Shown: positions 1 through 11,557 of the stretch, in pieces
Layout: every line of letters begins with the position of its first letter
How positions within the stretch are numbered: the first letter of the stretch is position 1
Translations under genes and position numbers: made by a program
Source: Coenobita brevimanus
Lineage: Eukaryota; Arthropoda; Malacostraca; Decapoda; Coenobitidae
NCBI GenBank assembly: GCA_032717465.1
Contig: CM064671.1
Span: forward strand, 53,189,998 to 53,253,997
DNA: 64,000 nt
Direction: 5' to 3'
Notes under the pieces: model-generated
Seen by the model: only the letters and a program-made list of their open reading frames with translations
What the model was told of the DNA's origin: nothing
Databases searched by the model: none

Positions 1-1
1 A

Positions 2-979
2 GATGATGTATATTCCATTTTTCACTCAATTAACGCCGGTGTGCCAGGCGGGTCAGTTCTGGCGCCAACCCTATTCCTGGTTCATAGTAATGATCTCTTA
101 ACAGTCACCCACAATCCCATCCACTCATATGCAGATGACTCAACACTACATTGTTCATTCACACATAGACACCCATTTACAAAGTCTTTTATCTCTACCT
201 CACAACTCAGTACAGCCATCTCCATAAATCGAGACCTATCTACGATCAGTGAATGGGGACAAAACAACCTTGTCTCATTTAATGCTAGTAAAACTAAATG
301 TATACAATTCACTAATAGACAGATATTGCCAGATTCGTATATTACCTTCGGTGCTACTAATATTCCCATCTCCAAAAGTATTGAAATTTTCGGTGTCTCA
401 CTTAACAGTGCCCTCAGCTGGACCACTCATGTTAGATCACTTGCTAAAACCGCCTCAAAGAAACTTGGATTATTGTACAGAGTCCGTAACTTCTTCACTG
501 ACGAGCAGTTAGCTATAATTTATAGAAGTCATGTGCACTCTCAGCTTGAATATTGCTCATCCTTGTGGAATGGATGTGGAGAGGTTGCATTAAAACAACT
601 AGACAAAATTCAGAACAAAGCTGTTAGAATTATTACTAACCCTGCCATTACAAATAAACTACCTCCCCTGCAAATAAGAAGGAATGTTGCCTCCCTTGCA
701 TTATTTTACAGATATTTTTATGGTAAATGCTCAGACAAAGTTGCGTTCATTGTGCCACCTCTCCATGCCTTCTCTCGTGCTACACGGGCATCTGGTAGCG
801 CTCATGACGGGGATGGCACTCAGCCATATTGCAGAACTTCTGCCTATCAGATTACTTTCATTCTCTGAACTGCATCTCTCTGGATCTCGCTTCCCCAGGG
901 TTGTTTCCCTCCAAACTTCAACCCACAGCTGTTCAAGTCTAACTGTTACAGATATTTTATGAACAGAGGACACCAGTAA
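2..979 (+). pseudogene. LINE-A reverse transcriptase, C-terminal fragment (copy 1)
   Basis: This is the 3' part of a non-LTR retrotransposon reverse transcriptase, cut at its 5' side by the window edge. The frame opens at position 2. It shows the GSVLAPTLF box (preceded by VPGG where family members usually have PQG) and the catalytic box HSYADDSTLH, then the thumb and C-terminal region typical of Jockey/CR1-like LINEs (LSWTTHVRSLAKTASKKLG, SQLEYCSSLWNG). A TGA at 866-868 interrupts the frame. Reading through it, the same frame continues with TASLWISLPQGCFPP to a TAA at 977-979. The minus copy at 3602-8714 is the same family, which confirms the frame. It is non-functional as it stands. Seen: frame, motifs, stop. 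Inferred: family. Confidence 0.85.
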
Positions 980-1060
980 TCTGGTGGATGGATTATTTTT
1001 TTTATTCATTAGTTTTCCTTCCTCTGTTTTGTTATTAAAAAATAAAAAATGAAAAAGGAT
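980..1060 (+). mobile_element. LINE-A 3' UTR and A-rich tail
   Basis: The 3' UTR after the RT stop, closely matching the reverse complement of 3602-3680 (shared TAATCTGGTG, ATTCAT, TTTCCTTCCTCTGT). It ends in an A-rich tail around 1038-1055, so this family terminates in poly(A). Confidence 0.7.
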
Positions 1061-1421
1061 ACAAACATGTGCAAGTTTTGTGCTTTTTACCTAGGACCCC
1101 ATAAATTCCTTAAACCTATTTTTTTTTTCTTTTTTTAATAAAAGTGTCAGGGGCTATTGTCTCAATGAACAATTATACTAAGTTTGATGCAAATACATTA
1201 TAAACAGGGAATTGTACCAAGCAAAAAGGGCATTTGAAGAAGAAGAAGAAGAAAGAACAGAAAATAAAGTCCTTCACTCGTTGGGGTGTGGACCTAAATA
1301 TATATATTTATCCGAGCTGTAATATACTAACATTGTTACTGAAGATGCAAACCGTAATGAATGTGAACTGGAGAAACCAATGTTGAAGGTATTGCTGGGA
1401 ACAAATGAGATTATGGAATAG

Positions 1422-1502
<81 letters not shown>

Positions 1503-1918
1503 AGATGAGTACAATGATGCACATTAGCTGCGAACCCATATTAAATTGAATCTAAAGGCTGATTTTGATACCTGACTGTTTGAAGTTTAAAGTAGAAAAG
1601 GAACAGTGATTCGTCTATATCTATGGTTTACTACTAGAAAGTCCTGGCTAAGTAAATGAATTAGGCACAAATGAACTGATTTTGTTTGAGCACTTCCTTG
1701 TACTAGCAAATATGAATCAACTGAAGGTCAAAACAGGCTTGTGAGGACACGATTGCACTGTATATGATTTCACAGCTCCTAGGGCGCCAGGGCTAAATAG
1801 GTTCACTGACAGAATGGAACGACTAATTACAAGGTGTTTGTCGAGGAGAATGCATAAAACCAATATCGAACGCAAAGGAATGAGGGATGTAGTGGTTTGA
1901 CAGGGATAAAACATATGT
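1061..1918. other. No gene seen; intronic filler with two microsatellites
   Basis: I see no coding signal. It holds a short (GAA)n run at 1236-1253 and a 77-bp (TG)n array at 1423-1499. Long ORFs over the TG array are repeat artefacts (alternating His-Thr). If the minus-strand IR gene continues leftwards, this stretch lies in its intron 6. Confidence 0.6.
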
Positions 1919-2136
1919 AATTAATTGATCGATTAAAAGTAAAATCTGGTGGTGCAACTGTCATGGTCATAAGCCGCCGAATAACAATGTAAAGGACGCC
2001 GGAAATAATTCAAAAGGAAGTTAACTTATGATTAGAAATAGAACGGCGAAAATAACAAAAGAATAGTTTATAAAATACCAATTACTTAGAAAAGTGAAAA
2101 GAGGTCCGCCTCCTGAAGAATACTAAAAACATCCAG

Positions 2137-3600
2137 TCAAATCGCTGGAAGCTCCACCAAGCATCGAGGACAGACAGTAGGCACCATTTGCCCACTTATG
2201 CCTACTAAGGAATCTCTGACGTAGGTCCCCCAGACTTGGACACTCAACCAGCAGTGTCGGACAGCAAAGGGAACAAGGTTATCATCACAATATGGTTGAG
2301 TCCCACGGCTCATCATGAACCCATGCATAAGCTGAGAATCCTCATTGCGAAACCTGGTAAGAGCCACCTCCAATCGCCGAGGCATGGAAGGGAGAACCTT
2401 CGGCACAGCCACTCTCTGAAAAATTTCTATTAGCTTGTTTTGAGCAACACCATCCCACAGTCTCTGCCAGCACATACGAATCGCATACCGCAGGTATGGT
2501 GTCACATTGGAAGCGGGAGCTGGGTAATCAGTGGGTGGCCATCGAGAAGATGCAGCTTTAGCTAAAGTATCTGCCCTTTCATTGCTCACCACACCAACAT
2601 GTGCAGGAACTCAAAAGTAATTCACACGGCGGCCATGACGGCCAAGAAGAGAAAGCTGCTCTAAAATTGATAAAACCAGTGGATGGGATGCATTAAAAGA
2701 CTCCAGTGCAGAGACAGCACTACGGGAGTCACTAAAAATCACAAAAAACAGATTGAGGAAGAGTAAAAATGATTTGGAGATCAAATATAATCACAGTCAG
2801 TTCCACAGTATACACTGAAGCAACACCAGGAAGGCTACCCCCCTTAGTGAAGGAAGGGAAGACAACACCAAAGTCCATCCAGTATCAGTCATAGATCCAT
2901 CGGTATAGACAGGGACAGAACTCTCACGGGTGGAGCCATAATTTAAAAAAGATAGAGTGGGACACCTGAGAGGGAAGTAAGCCATTTTTTTTCTCAATAA
3001 CAGACCTACAGAACGTCACACGAGGGAGTAGGCAGAAACCCATTCTCAGGATCTGATGCAGACAGACTGCCAGTCTTGGAACAGAGAGGGCTAACATAAC
3101 TGACCAGACCCTGTAGCCAAAGGGTTTCGGGAAACTAGAAGAAACGGGGGTCATAAACAAATGATTGGGATTCCTGGGAGACCATGGAACAAGAAACAGA
3201 GTCCGGAGGGCGGCAAAGACGATACCAACACCTCATCATCAATGACTGGCGAAGCAAAGCCAAAGGGAGGGCGTCACCATCCATCAACAAACTCGAAATC
3301 GGGGATGACCTAAATGCCAAGGCATCTGTTCTAGAGGAGTAGACCTCACACCCATATTCAAGTCTAGAAAGGATAAAAGATCTATGCAAGAGGAGGAGGG
3401 TCTGACGATTAGCAACCCAATAAGTATGTCCCAAAATCCTGAGAAGACTTAAGCTTTAATGCAAGTTGCCTTCACTGCTTGAATATGAGGAACCTAGGTT
3501 AGTTGTCTACCAAACAGACGACCCGAAAACCAAGTTCCTTCCACACAGGATATCCTCCAACCATAAAGATACAAATCAGGGTCTTAGTGAACCCCCCCCC
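2137..3600 (-). pseudogene. LINE J ORF2, post-RT region and RNase H domain
   Basis: The C-terminal part of LINE J ORF2, in several frames. Read on the minus strand, the order is: the post-palm segment (DPDLYLYGWRIS, then HRSFILSRLEYGCEVYSS near 3350-3430), a long linker, the RNase H entry motif VPVYTDGS near 2900, the serine/aspartate motif around 2710-2740 (SDSRSAV-like in the frame running through 2700-2740), and VSNERADTLAKAA near 2545-2590, followed by the C-terminal tail to 2137. These RNase H landmarks place the element with LINEs that keep an RNase H. At least three frame changes and several stops break it. The piece connects across LINE-A with the RT at 8715-9940, which restores the normal domain order. 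Confidence 0.75.
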
Positions 3601-3601
3601 A

Positions 3602-4050
3602 TTTTTTTTTTATAACAGAACAGAGGAAAGAAAAACAAATGAATAAAAAAAAAATCCATACACCAGATTACTGGTGACCTCGGTTCATAAAATATCTGTA
3701 ATAGTTAGACTTGAACTGCTGTAGGTTGAAGTTTGGAGGGAAACAACCCTGGGGAAGCGAGTTTCAAACAGATGCAGTACGGGGAATGAAAGAATTCTGA
3801 TAGGCAGATATTCTGCAATATGGCTGAGTGACATTCCGGTCATGAGCGCTACCAGATGCCCGTGTGGAACGAGGGAAGGCATGGAGAGGTGGCACCATGG
3901 CCGCAACTTCGTCTGAGCATTTGCCATAATAATATCTGTAAAATAATGCAAGGGAGGCAACTTTCTGTCTTACTTGTAGGGGAGGTAGTTTATTTGTAAT
4001 GGCAGAGTTAATAATTCTAACAGCCTTGTTCTGAATTTTGTCTAACTGTT
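3602..4050 (-). pseudogene. LINE-A C-terminus and 3' UTR, distal to the piggyBac-type insertion
   Basis: The end of the LINE-A RT protein and its 3' UTR on the minus strand, homologous to 600-1050 of copy 1. The reading resumes exactly at the TTAA that copy 1 carries inside its codons for GEVALKQLD, so the upstream part (5841-6090) and this part were once contiguous. Confidence 0.75.
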
Positions 4051-4054
4051 TTAA

Positions 4055-5836
4055 CCCCTTAACTGCGGGGCGTCACTTTCGTGACGCTTGGGAGCAAGGG
4101 ATCATACCGCGGGGCGTCGCTTTTGTGATTCTGTGTTATTTTGAATTCACCCAGGCTTCCAAGTGGGGGCTTGTATCATCTATCAGTACTGCCAATGTCC
4201 AACACTAGTCAGCACTCCTAATCTCATCTGTACTCCCATCCATTGTTGACAATTTAGCCATTTCTCCCCGTTCTTGACTCCCCTCCCTACCCCCCCCTCC
4301 ATTACACTATCCTCTCGCCTGCCCGGCCATGCTACGCTAAGTAAATCTTCCCTGGAATTTTTCACTGATTTCATCCATTGAAATAAGCCCTATGCCCTAT
4401 TCTTATACCAAATAATATATACAAGAAAGAAATAAGGTAAGTGAGAGTGCCATACACCTGGAATTGGCTAATTATCACCTGACAACACCTCACGTGCACT
4501 CGTTCGCTAATTTCCGCTGTTTTTTTCCCCTTGAAATATGCCATATAATCTATTTTCGTAATAAATATACATATAAGGAGGGAAGGGAGAAGCCTAAGTG
4601 ATATTTACATTCACCTGGAACTACCTAATTTATAATGTATTGTCTAGATTTCCTGCCAATCATTTCAGTGAAATACATAGGTGTTTCAAGAGCTACGTTG
4701 GTAGTACTGAATAACCCCTAAGTAGGTCTCAACCCGGGCCGGCCCTCCTTTATCAGTTCTCTCTCATCTTTCGAAGAGGAGGTATGGCTCATCCTCTTGC
4801 TGACTTCAGGGCCTTTTTTCACCCCCATGCAAAGGGCCCTGTGACCTTTACCCCCTACTAAACCTCGTGTGGAAAGAGGTAAAGGGCTGACAATTGATAA
4901 AAGAGTGACTACGATCTTTCTATTGAGTAAAACAGTGCAAGTGGAATTGTAAATAATGTGTAAATAATGTGTAAACAGCAAGTGAAAGTAATGAATGTAA
5001 ATATGTGTGAACAATGGAAAATAGTTTTATAAGTTACTTCAAGTGGCAGTGCATAACACAGTGTAAATAAAATAGAAATGTAAATAACGTAAATAAAATA
5101 GAGAACGTAAATAGAAATGTAAATGAGTAGTATTATAAGAATACGAGTATATACCCTAGGAGTAATGAAAGTGAAAGTTTCACTATAGCATGTCTGAATA
5201 CTATGAGTTATGAGAGTGAAGATGAAAGTGACATTCACTCTCAATGCCAGTATACAGGACGAGAAAGTGAATGCTACGTATTTTACTGAAAGAAATTGAA
5301 TCCCTACAGTGACAATAAACTAATACTACTGAAGGAAACTTATGGATAAAGACTGCAGATATATGTAAGTGTTATATAGTAATAGAAATATAAAGTGTGA
5401 GGGGTTTTATGAATAATAAATGACAGAGTACCAAGAGCGAACTAGCGCAAGTGCGGCGGTCAGACGCGCTCATAATTTTCATTGCTTTCACAGTGGGTTT
5501 TTTTTTGGAGTATGGATCCCAAACTACTTGAAAATCATAGAGTAGTGTTTATAGTGTTAATATCTGGCTGTGGTAATCATATTACGGGTTGTCGGGAAGT
5601 GTAAAGTGGAGACTTCTTTACCCAACTTCAGAGGTCTCCACAAGTCCTACGGTAACTGACGAAGGCTCAACAAACATTCCAGGAGAAAGCTGAAGGTATG
5701 TGCCATAAGCATATGTAATTTTAATATTCTAGGACTAATAACTGATATTTGGCAAATATTTTTTGAGAGTCTGTCGGAACCCGAATAACCCCGTGGCACA
5801 CGCAAAACATCGGTAAACATGCCCGCGGTGTAGGGG
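4055..5836 (+). mobile_element. pB-N1: non-autonomous piggyBac-type element, TTAA flanked
   Basis: A 1782-bp insertion bounded by TTAA at 4051-4054 and 5837-5840. Removing it and one TTAA restores the LINE-A sequence seen uninterrupted in copy 1 (GGTTGCA-TTAA-AACA). The ends are CCCCTTAACTGCGGGG on the left and CCCCTACACCGCGGGC (reverse complement) on the right, so the terminal inverted repeat is short and imperfect. The left end carries two direct repeats of GCGGGGCGTC, each followed by CTTT and GTGA, the first forming the hairpin GCGTCACTTTCGTGACGC. There is no transposase; the only shared open frame is a short one ending FTPMQ...TKPRVE...LLSKTVQVEL near 4780-4950. The same element is present inverted at 11558-13522. 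Confidence 0.8.
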
Positions 5837-5840
5837 TTAA

Positions 5841-6980
5841 TGCAACCTCTCCACATCCATTCCACAAAGGTGAGCAATATTCAAGCTGAGAGCACACATG
5901 ACTCTTATAAATCACAGCTAACTACTCGTAAGTGAAGAAGTTACGGACTCTGTACGATAAACCAAGTTTCTTTGAGGCGGTTTTAGCAAATGATCTAACA
6001 TGAGAGGTCCAACTGAGGGCATTGTTAAGTGAGACGCCGAGTATTTCCTTACTTTTGGAGATGGGAATATTAGTAGTACTGAAGGTCATTTACGAATCTG
6101 GCAATATCTGTCTATTAGTAAATTGTATATATTTAGTTTTACTAGCATTAAATGAGACAAAGTTGTTTTTTCCCCATTCACTGTTGATAGATCTTGATTT
6201 GTAGAGATTGCTGTACTGAGTTGAGAGGTAGAGATATTCGACTTTGTGAATGGGTGTCTGAGTGTGAATGAACTGTGAAGTGTTGCATCATCTGCATATG
6301 AATGGATGTGATTGTGGGCGACAGATAAGAGATCATTAACATGAACCAGACACAGGGTTGGTGCCAGAACTGATCCCTGCTGCACGCCGGCGTTAATTGA
6401 GTGGAAATTGGAATATACACCATCTACTTTTACTCTTATTTTCCTGTCACTGAGATATGAGGAAATCAAAGGAACAAAAGATGTAGGTCCATAGCAAGGG
6501 AGTTTAGACAGCAGGGAACGGTGCCATACTCTATCGAAAGCTTTAGAAATATCAAGGGCTAGTGCATGAGTTTCTCCATGTAGGTCAATTGATTGATGGA
6601 TAGTATGAGTCAAGAGATTGAGTATGTCAATGGTGGATCTTTCGTGGTGAAAACCATTTTGTCTATCACTAATTAAGTTGTTGGATTCAAGATGCTTATT
6701 AATTAAAGTTTCAAATACCTTACCAAGAGAAGATGTGACTGCTATTGATCTGTAATCAGAGGGGTCAGAGGAACTTCCTTTCTTCGGAACTTGGTGGATA
6801 TTTGCTTCTTTCCATGAATTTGGGAATGAAGAAGTAGCACGCATATTCTGAATAATTTAGCTAGAACAGAGGTAAGTTCTGGGGAACACTTAGTCAAAAC
6901 AATTGGCGGAATTCCATCTAGGCCTGGAGCTTTGTTTGTAGGTAAATTGTCTAGGATGGATTTTAAATATCTTGTCTGTA
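5841..6980 (-). pseudogene. LINE-A reverse transcriptase domain
   Basis: The RT palm of LINE-A on the minus strand. Motifs in order: VPKKGSSSDPSDYRSIAVTS, GKVFETLINKHLES, DRQNGFHHERST (F-R of the usual GFRxGRS box has become F-H), LALDISKAFDRVWH with the first catalytic aspartate, NAGVQQGSVLAPTL, and HSYADDATLH with the catalytic Y-A-D-D. The frame is broken downstream of the YADD box at about 6178-6200, and the thumb continues in another frame to 5841, where pB-N1 interrupts it. The EN domain lies upstream at 7690-8440. It matches copy 1 through the overlapping YADD-to-thumb part. Confidence 0.85.
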
Positions 6981-7689
6981 TTTTATGTGGAACAATTTCG
7001 GGAGCGCCAAGTTCTAGTGCTGGGACGTTCTGGCTGGCATCGTCTATGGTAAAATTTATTGCAAATGTACTGGCAAAAATATCTGCTTTCGCACGGTGGT
7101 CATTTGTGATGTTGCCATCTGAAGATTGTAGTGGGAGAATGAATGATGACTTGTTGAAGTTATTATTGAAAGAATAAAGAGTTGACCAAAATATTCTATT
7201 GTCATTCGGGTTGTTAAGTAGTTTTGATGCTTGCTTTTGAAGAAAGTGTGATTTAGACAGATTTAATACAGCTATTGCATGATTTCTAGCAAATTTTAAT
7301 TGAGAGAGTGAATCAAATGTTTTTTTATTTTAAGTAAGAGTTATATGCTAATTTTTTTTTGGGCTGTTGCTCTGACACAGTTGCCATCACACCATTTTGG
7401 AGAGTTCGATCTTTTGGTGAACTGTTGACTTGGTTTGAATAAATCCATACCAGCTAGTATTAAGTCGCAAATGTGGGACTGGGTAGAATTGGGATCACTA
7501 GAGAGGAAAGACTCCCATGGAATGTCAGCAAGATAATTTATAAATCCATCCCAGTCTGCCCTGTCAAAGTGCCATCGGGTCATCCTGACAGGTTCAGAAC
7601 GGGGAGGTGTGGGGGGGTTAACTAATGAGGCTTTGATGAAATTGTGGTTAGAGGATCCAAGACAGTACCTCTATCCTGTATTGATCTGG
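6981..7689 (-). pseudogene. LINE-A linker between endonuclease and RT
   Basis: The part between the EN and RT domains, in broken frames. A 7583-7341 stretch reads MTRWHFDRADWDGFINYLAD and AGMDLFKPSQQFTKR and ends in NSPKWCDGNCVRA. This resembles the segment found downstream of EN in this LINE group (a W-F-N/D-x2-C-type motif, here WCDGNC). Stops and frameshifts occur on both sides. Confidence 0.6.
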
Positions 7690-8440
7690 ATTATTTGTCA
7701 AGAATTAATCCAAGAGATAGGCATTATGGTCAGGATTATCAGGTATTCTGGTTGATTGCTTTACCAGCTGGGTGAGATTAAACGATTCTACAAACAGCTC
7801 GCACTCTAGACCAGCGTCAATAGTCCTGGCAGAGTACAATAACCATTCAACATTATGTATGTTAAAATCACTCAAAATGGTAATTTCGGTGCTAAGGGCA
7901 AGGTTAAGGTTACTCAACTGTGTGGATATGGAATCAAATACACTGGGTTCTGAAGAAGCATTGGGGGAGCGATAGACTACACAGATATATTTGGTAATAT
8001 TTTGACAATTTAGTTTATACAACGAGTAATCAAAAACAGATGAAGTGAAGTTTATAATTGTGTCAACTGCACATTGAGATTTGATATAACAACAGGTGCT
8101 GCCCTTGTTACGGAAGTTTGTGAGGAGATGGTAACCGGGAAAACAATATGGGGATATATCAGTAGAGGGTGAGATTTGTGGTTCAGTGAGGAAAAGGGCC
8201 AGAGGGGATATGGACTGAAGGAAAAAATGAACTGAGTATAAATCTGTGCTAAGGCCACGGATGTTGGTGAAGAATAAGGCCTCACTTTCACTTCTCTGTC
8301 GACGAGCATCACTGGAAATTGCAAGAGTCGCTGCTGGCACAGTTGCTTGACGGCGACCGGGAGGACCCTATGCCATCAGCCCTACCCTGCCGATGGTGGC
8401 AATCTGAGGTACCACCTCATTTGATAGTAACATTGCAGCG
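7690..8440 (-). pseudogene. LINE-A apurinic-type endonuclease domain
   Basis: The N-terminal endonuclease of the LINE-A polyprotein. Landmarks: FFTNIRGLST, LTEPQIS (the usual ET-Q motif changed to E-P-Q), STCCYIKSQ, YICVVYRSPNAS, and ITILSDFNIHNVEWL, where the first residue of the usual G-D-F-N is serine. The domain ends near DHNAYLLD. A plausible start is the ATG near 8430 (MAAAMLLSNEVVPQ), but a TAG follows 24 codons later, so the long open frame now starts at 8340. EN domains of this type nick target DNA to prime reverse transcription. This copy is probably inactive because of that stop and the downstream frameshifts. Confidence 0.75.
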
Positions 8441-8714
8441 GCCATTGCTAAAGAGAGTGAATAGAAGATGTGATATTTTATGTGTGTAAAGTGTGGTGTA
8501 GACAGTTGAAGGTAGAGGTATTATGAGAGCATGCTGGCCTTCTCTCTATGTAAATGAATGCACTGAAAATGTTCAGCAAAGGGAGATGGCCAGGATCAAG
8601 TCCTGAGGGCTGGTGGAATGAGAGCTCCAGCTCTCTCTATCACCAGCTTGCCATCCACCTTGGGAGTACTGCCCTGTTCGACTGGTGCTACAATCAACTC
8701 CTCACTACGATACT
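8441..8714 (-). mobile_element. Probable LINE-A 5' UTR
   Basis: Non-coding sequence between the LINE-A ORF start and the break in LINE J. It is assigned to LINE-A because LINE J coding sequence stops at about 8715-8720 and resumes only at 3600. No internal promoter motif was identified with confidence. Confidence 0.5.
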
Positions 8715-9940
8715 AACACATAACCATTGTCTTTTGCAAAGAAAAATGGAAGCTGCAAGACTCAGCTGACTCCGATATCCTATTAAGAGTCAGCCGCAAC
8801 TTCCTCTCATTCAGAGGCATTCAAGGTGCAGTGAAAGAAATTGAGATGTCATCTACATAAAATGAATCTCGCACACCATCAATAAAGAGGGTAACACAAA
8901 GGATAGTCCCCTGTGGTATCCCATCATCAAGTGCTCAGGCATTGGAAAGCACTCCACCCACTCGGACCCTTAAAAAATGGTTAGATAAAAAATGTTTAAT
9001 AAAAATGGTCAAGCACCCAGGAAGACCAAACACATGAAGTGAAAGTAAAATGCCATGACGCCAGGCAGTGTCAGATGTCTTCTCCATATCGAAGAATACC
9101 ATGACCTGGTGTCACTTAGTGGAGAAAGCCTCACAGACGGAAGATTCCAAGGACAGTAGGGCATCAGTGGTACATTACATTTTACGAAAACTATACTGGA
9201 CTGGTGATAAGTAAATGCCCCTCTCCAAATATTACATGAGCCGGCCATTAACCATTTTTTTCCAACACCTTGCCAACACAAGGTGTCAGATAGGTGGGAT
9301 GATAATTTGTTGCCTGCAGATTATCCTTTCTGGGCTTTGGTGTGGGGATTACCACAGCAGCTCCCCAAGAAGACGGAAATTCATCAGTACACCAAATTCT
9401 GTTATACAAAGCCGGCGAAAAGGAAAGATGTTCGTCAGGCATATGACGTAAAAAGGAGTATGGAATATCATCACAGCCTGGAGACGAATTATGACACTGT
9501 GACAAAGCAGCCCAAAGCTCAAAAATAGAAAAGGGGACATTGTAAGACTCTCCCCCAGAAAATGTGAAGCTGAGGCTACAGGATTCCAGACACCAACGTT
9601 GGCATGCCGAAGGCGATTCAGTGTGCTTTTTAGAAACACCAGCAAAATGCTTGGCAAACACTTCAGCAACAGCAAAGGGATCAGTCACAGTCCCACCCAC
9701 ATCAGATAAAAAAGGAGGGGAAGGAACAGGAAACTTGCCAGAAATCTTTCTGTTCTGGTTCCACACGTGGGCGAGAGAAGTCCTCAAGTGAAGGGAGGAA
9801 ACGTACTCCCACCATGAAGTGCATCTGGCCTCCTTCAATACACGACGTTCATGAGCAAGCGCCCTCCGAAAAGCCACCAAATACTGAGTGACCTTACAGT
9901 GCCAGCGAAGCTGAGAGAAGGCAATCCATTTGGCCCTCAA
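8715..9940 (-). pseudogene. LINE J reverse transcriptase domain
   Basis: A decayed RT on the minus strand. The longest open piece (9940-9248) begins with the region after the endonuclease (LRAKWIAFSQLRW, WWEYVSSLHLRTSLAHVW, ISGKFPVP) and reaches the first RT motifs (SSPGCDDIPYSFLRHMP, SSWGAAVVIPTPKPRKD, YHPTYLTPCVGKVLEK). After a frameshift the next piece (about 9281-8820) carries a degraded F-R-K box and DMEKTSDTAW in place of the usual DLEKAYD-type motif A, then SFYVDDIS, the catalytic YVDD box. The RT stops at about 8715, where LINE-A was inserted. Not functional. Confidence 0.75.
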
Positions 9941-10953
9941 TGCAGAGGTGCATTCAGGGGTCCACCAGGGAACTGGACATTTAGGAAATCAACCAGAAGT
10001 CTTGGGAATACATAAAAGGGCTGCTGAGTGTATTACATCAGTTATAATATTACATGCCACCGCCTCATCAGCACTACCAAAGTCAACCACAGTGCGATCA
10101 GTGGAACATAACTCTGTAAAGAGTGGCGAGTTTACCTTGTCCAGGCTCTAGCAAGGAAGTCGACATTGTGACTCACACTCAGAAGAGGTTAAAATCATTG
10201 GGAAGTGGTCACAGCCATGCAAATCTGGCAACACACCTAACTTAAAATCCAAAACAGCAGTAGCTGAACACAGAGACAAATCAATGGCTGTGAGGACACC
10301 AGTCTGACTATGAAAATATGTCATCTCACCTGAATTCAATATCCCCAACTCTTGATCCTCCACCAAAGAAGCCAACATAGCACCTCTAGGGTTGATTATA
10401 CTTTCACCTCACAGTGGGTGACGGCATTTCAGATCACCAAGTAAAAGAAACGGAGATGGAAGGTCATGAATAAGCCGGGCAAGATATACCCTCTCAACAC
10501 AAGCGCTTGGAGGGAGATAATGACTACACACTGTACATTGGCAATGAAAGAAAATCTCAATGGCAACAGCCTACAGTGGAATTGAAAGACTCAGACAAAT
10601 GAATAGGACATCACAGAAAACTAAGATTGCAGTATCACATGATGTCCTTGACCAGGTACAGGATCAGAGTAAAATGCATAATAACCAGGAGGACTGGAAG
10701 GAGCAACATCACCTACCATGGTCTCCTGAGTGAACATGCACAGAGGAGTAAATTGAGGAACAAAATGGCACAGTTCCACATAGTCAGCACATAAACCCCG
10801 AGAGTTCCACTGGATGATAGAACCCACTGTGGAAGGATGATGATTAAGTGTGGGACTGTACACCTGACAAGTGAGTGGGTTTGTTTTGATGCTTATGAAA
10901 GCCCTTTGGAGGAGCCTGACTAGCACCAGAAACCTGCACCCTCTGTCCAACAT
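9941..10953 (-). pseudogene. LINE J endonuclease domain, fragmented
   Basis: The EN domain of LINE J ORF2. The first segment (10953-10621) reads GSIIQWNSRGLCADYVELCHF and LCMFTQETMV, the standard opening of Jockey/I-group endonucleases (QWN followed by the Q-E-T motif). A later open piece at 10378-10148 reads LASLVEDQELGILNSGEMTYF, LTAIDLSLCS and LHGCDHFPMIL, matching the EN C-terminal half with its D-H-P/F-I/M motif. The intervening part has several stops and frameshifts. ORF2 overlaps the end of ORF1 (stop at 10844) in another frame, the usual arrangement. Confidence 0.7.
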
Positions 10954-11553
10954 CCGAAGGCAAATGTGAGGACCAGGAAGTAAGTTTTAGAACACTCCTT
11001 CTTGGAGTGGGCAGACCAGTTTGTTTGGAAGGCGGCTTGGGGGCCACCTTTGTAGATGTAGGACGGCCAGTGCCCCCACTAGATGCCCCAGAAGTGGGAG
11101 TAGAGTCCACAGGACTCAAATCATTTGAGGAGGCCATCCTATACTTCAGATCTGAACCACCAATGATCTGTCCATCATCTCCAGGTAGGGACGGGACCAG
11201 AGGTGAACCATCAGCTTCAGATGTCACCTGGCTAGATCTATCAGCCTGCTGGGCAGAGGGAACAGGAGAGGGGTAGACACAAGGGTTAACAACAGAGACC
11301 TTAGGTGGCCAGTCTTCATCCTCAGAGGACTCTGATGAACAATGGTGATTTTTGCCAAGTACAGATTGAACCTTGGGCATACTGGCTAAGACGGGAGAAG
11401 GGGTCCAGTCAATATGGACATCTGCCACCATCACAGAAGCATGCAATCCGTCAGCCACCGAAGTGGGGACGGAAGCAGTGAGAGTAACGATCAGGCAAAT
11501 ATCATTCTCACAAACAGTACTAACCATGAGAACAGCATTCTGCAAATCACAGG
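10844..11553 (-). pseudogene. LINE J ORF1 (gag-like), C-terminal part
   Basis: The C-terminal part of the gag-like ORF1, downstream of the piggyBac-type insertion. It reads NAVLMVSTVCENDICLIVTL and then a low-complexity, acidic and serine/proline-rich tail (SSESSEDEDWPPKVS, SSGGTGRPTSTKVAPKPPSK), ending at 10844. Joined across the TTAA to the 13527-14850 part, the frame is continuous (PIAVPPPLT then CDLQNAVLM), so the insertion alone breaks it at this point. Confidence 0.75.
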
Positions 11554-11557
11554 TTAA

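Larger units (their letters stand above)
3602..8714 (-). mobile_element. LINE-A full-length copy inserted into LINE J
   Basis: A minus-strand LINE of about 3.3 kb after removing the nested piggyBac-type element at 4051-5840. The 3' end is defined by a ten-base poly(A) (complement of 3602-3611) and by the 3' UTR shared with copy 1. The 5' end is placed near 8714, where LINE J RT sequence (YVDDIS then KTMVM) stops. The LINE J frame resumes at 3600 with a D-P-D-L-Y-L-Y segment, so the insertion lies just after J's catalytic box. A C-homopolymer (3592-3600) sits at the 3' junction. The exact target-site duplication is not clear. Confidence 0.8.

Noticed and set aside
1274..1522. ORFs of alternating His-Thr, Val-Cys or Ile-Tyr (also at 22344, 25707, 36284, 40214, 49271, 52031, 53915, 55619 and 57252)
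   Set aside because: They are translations of dinucleotide microsatellites.
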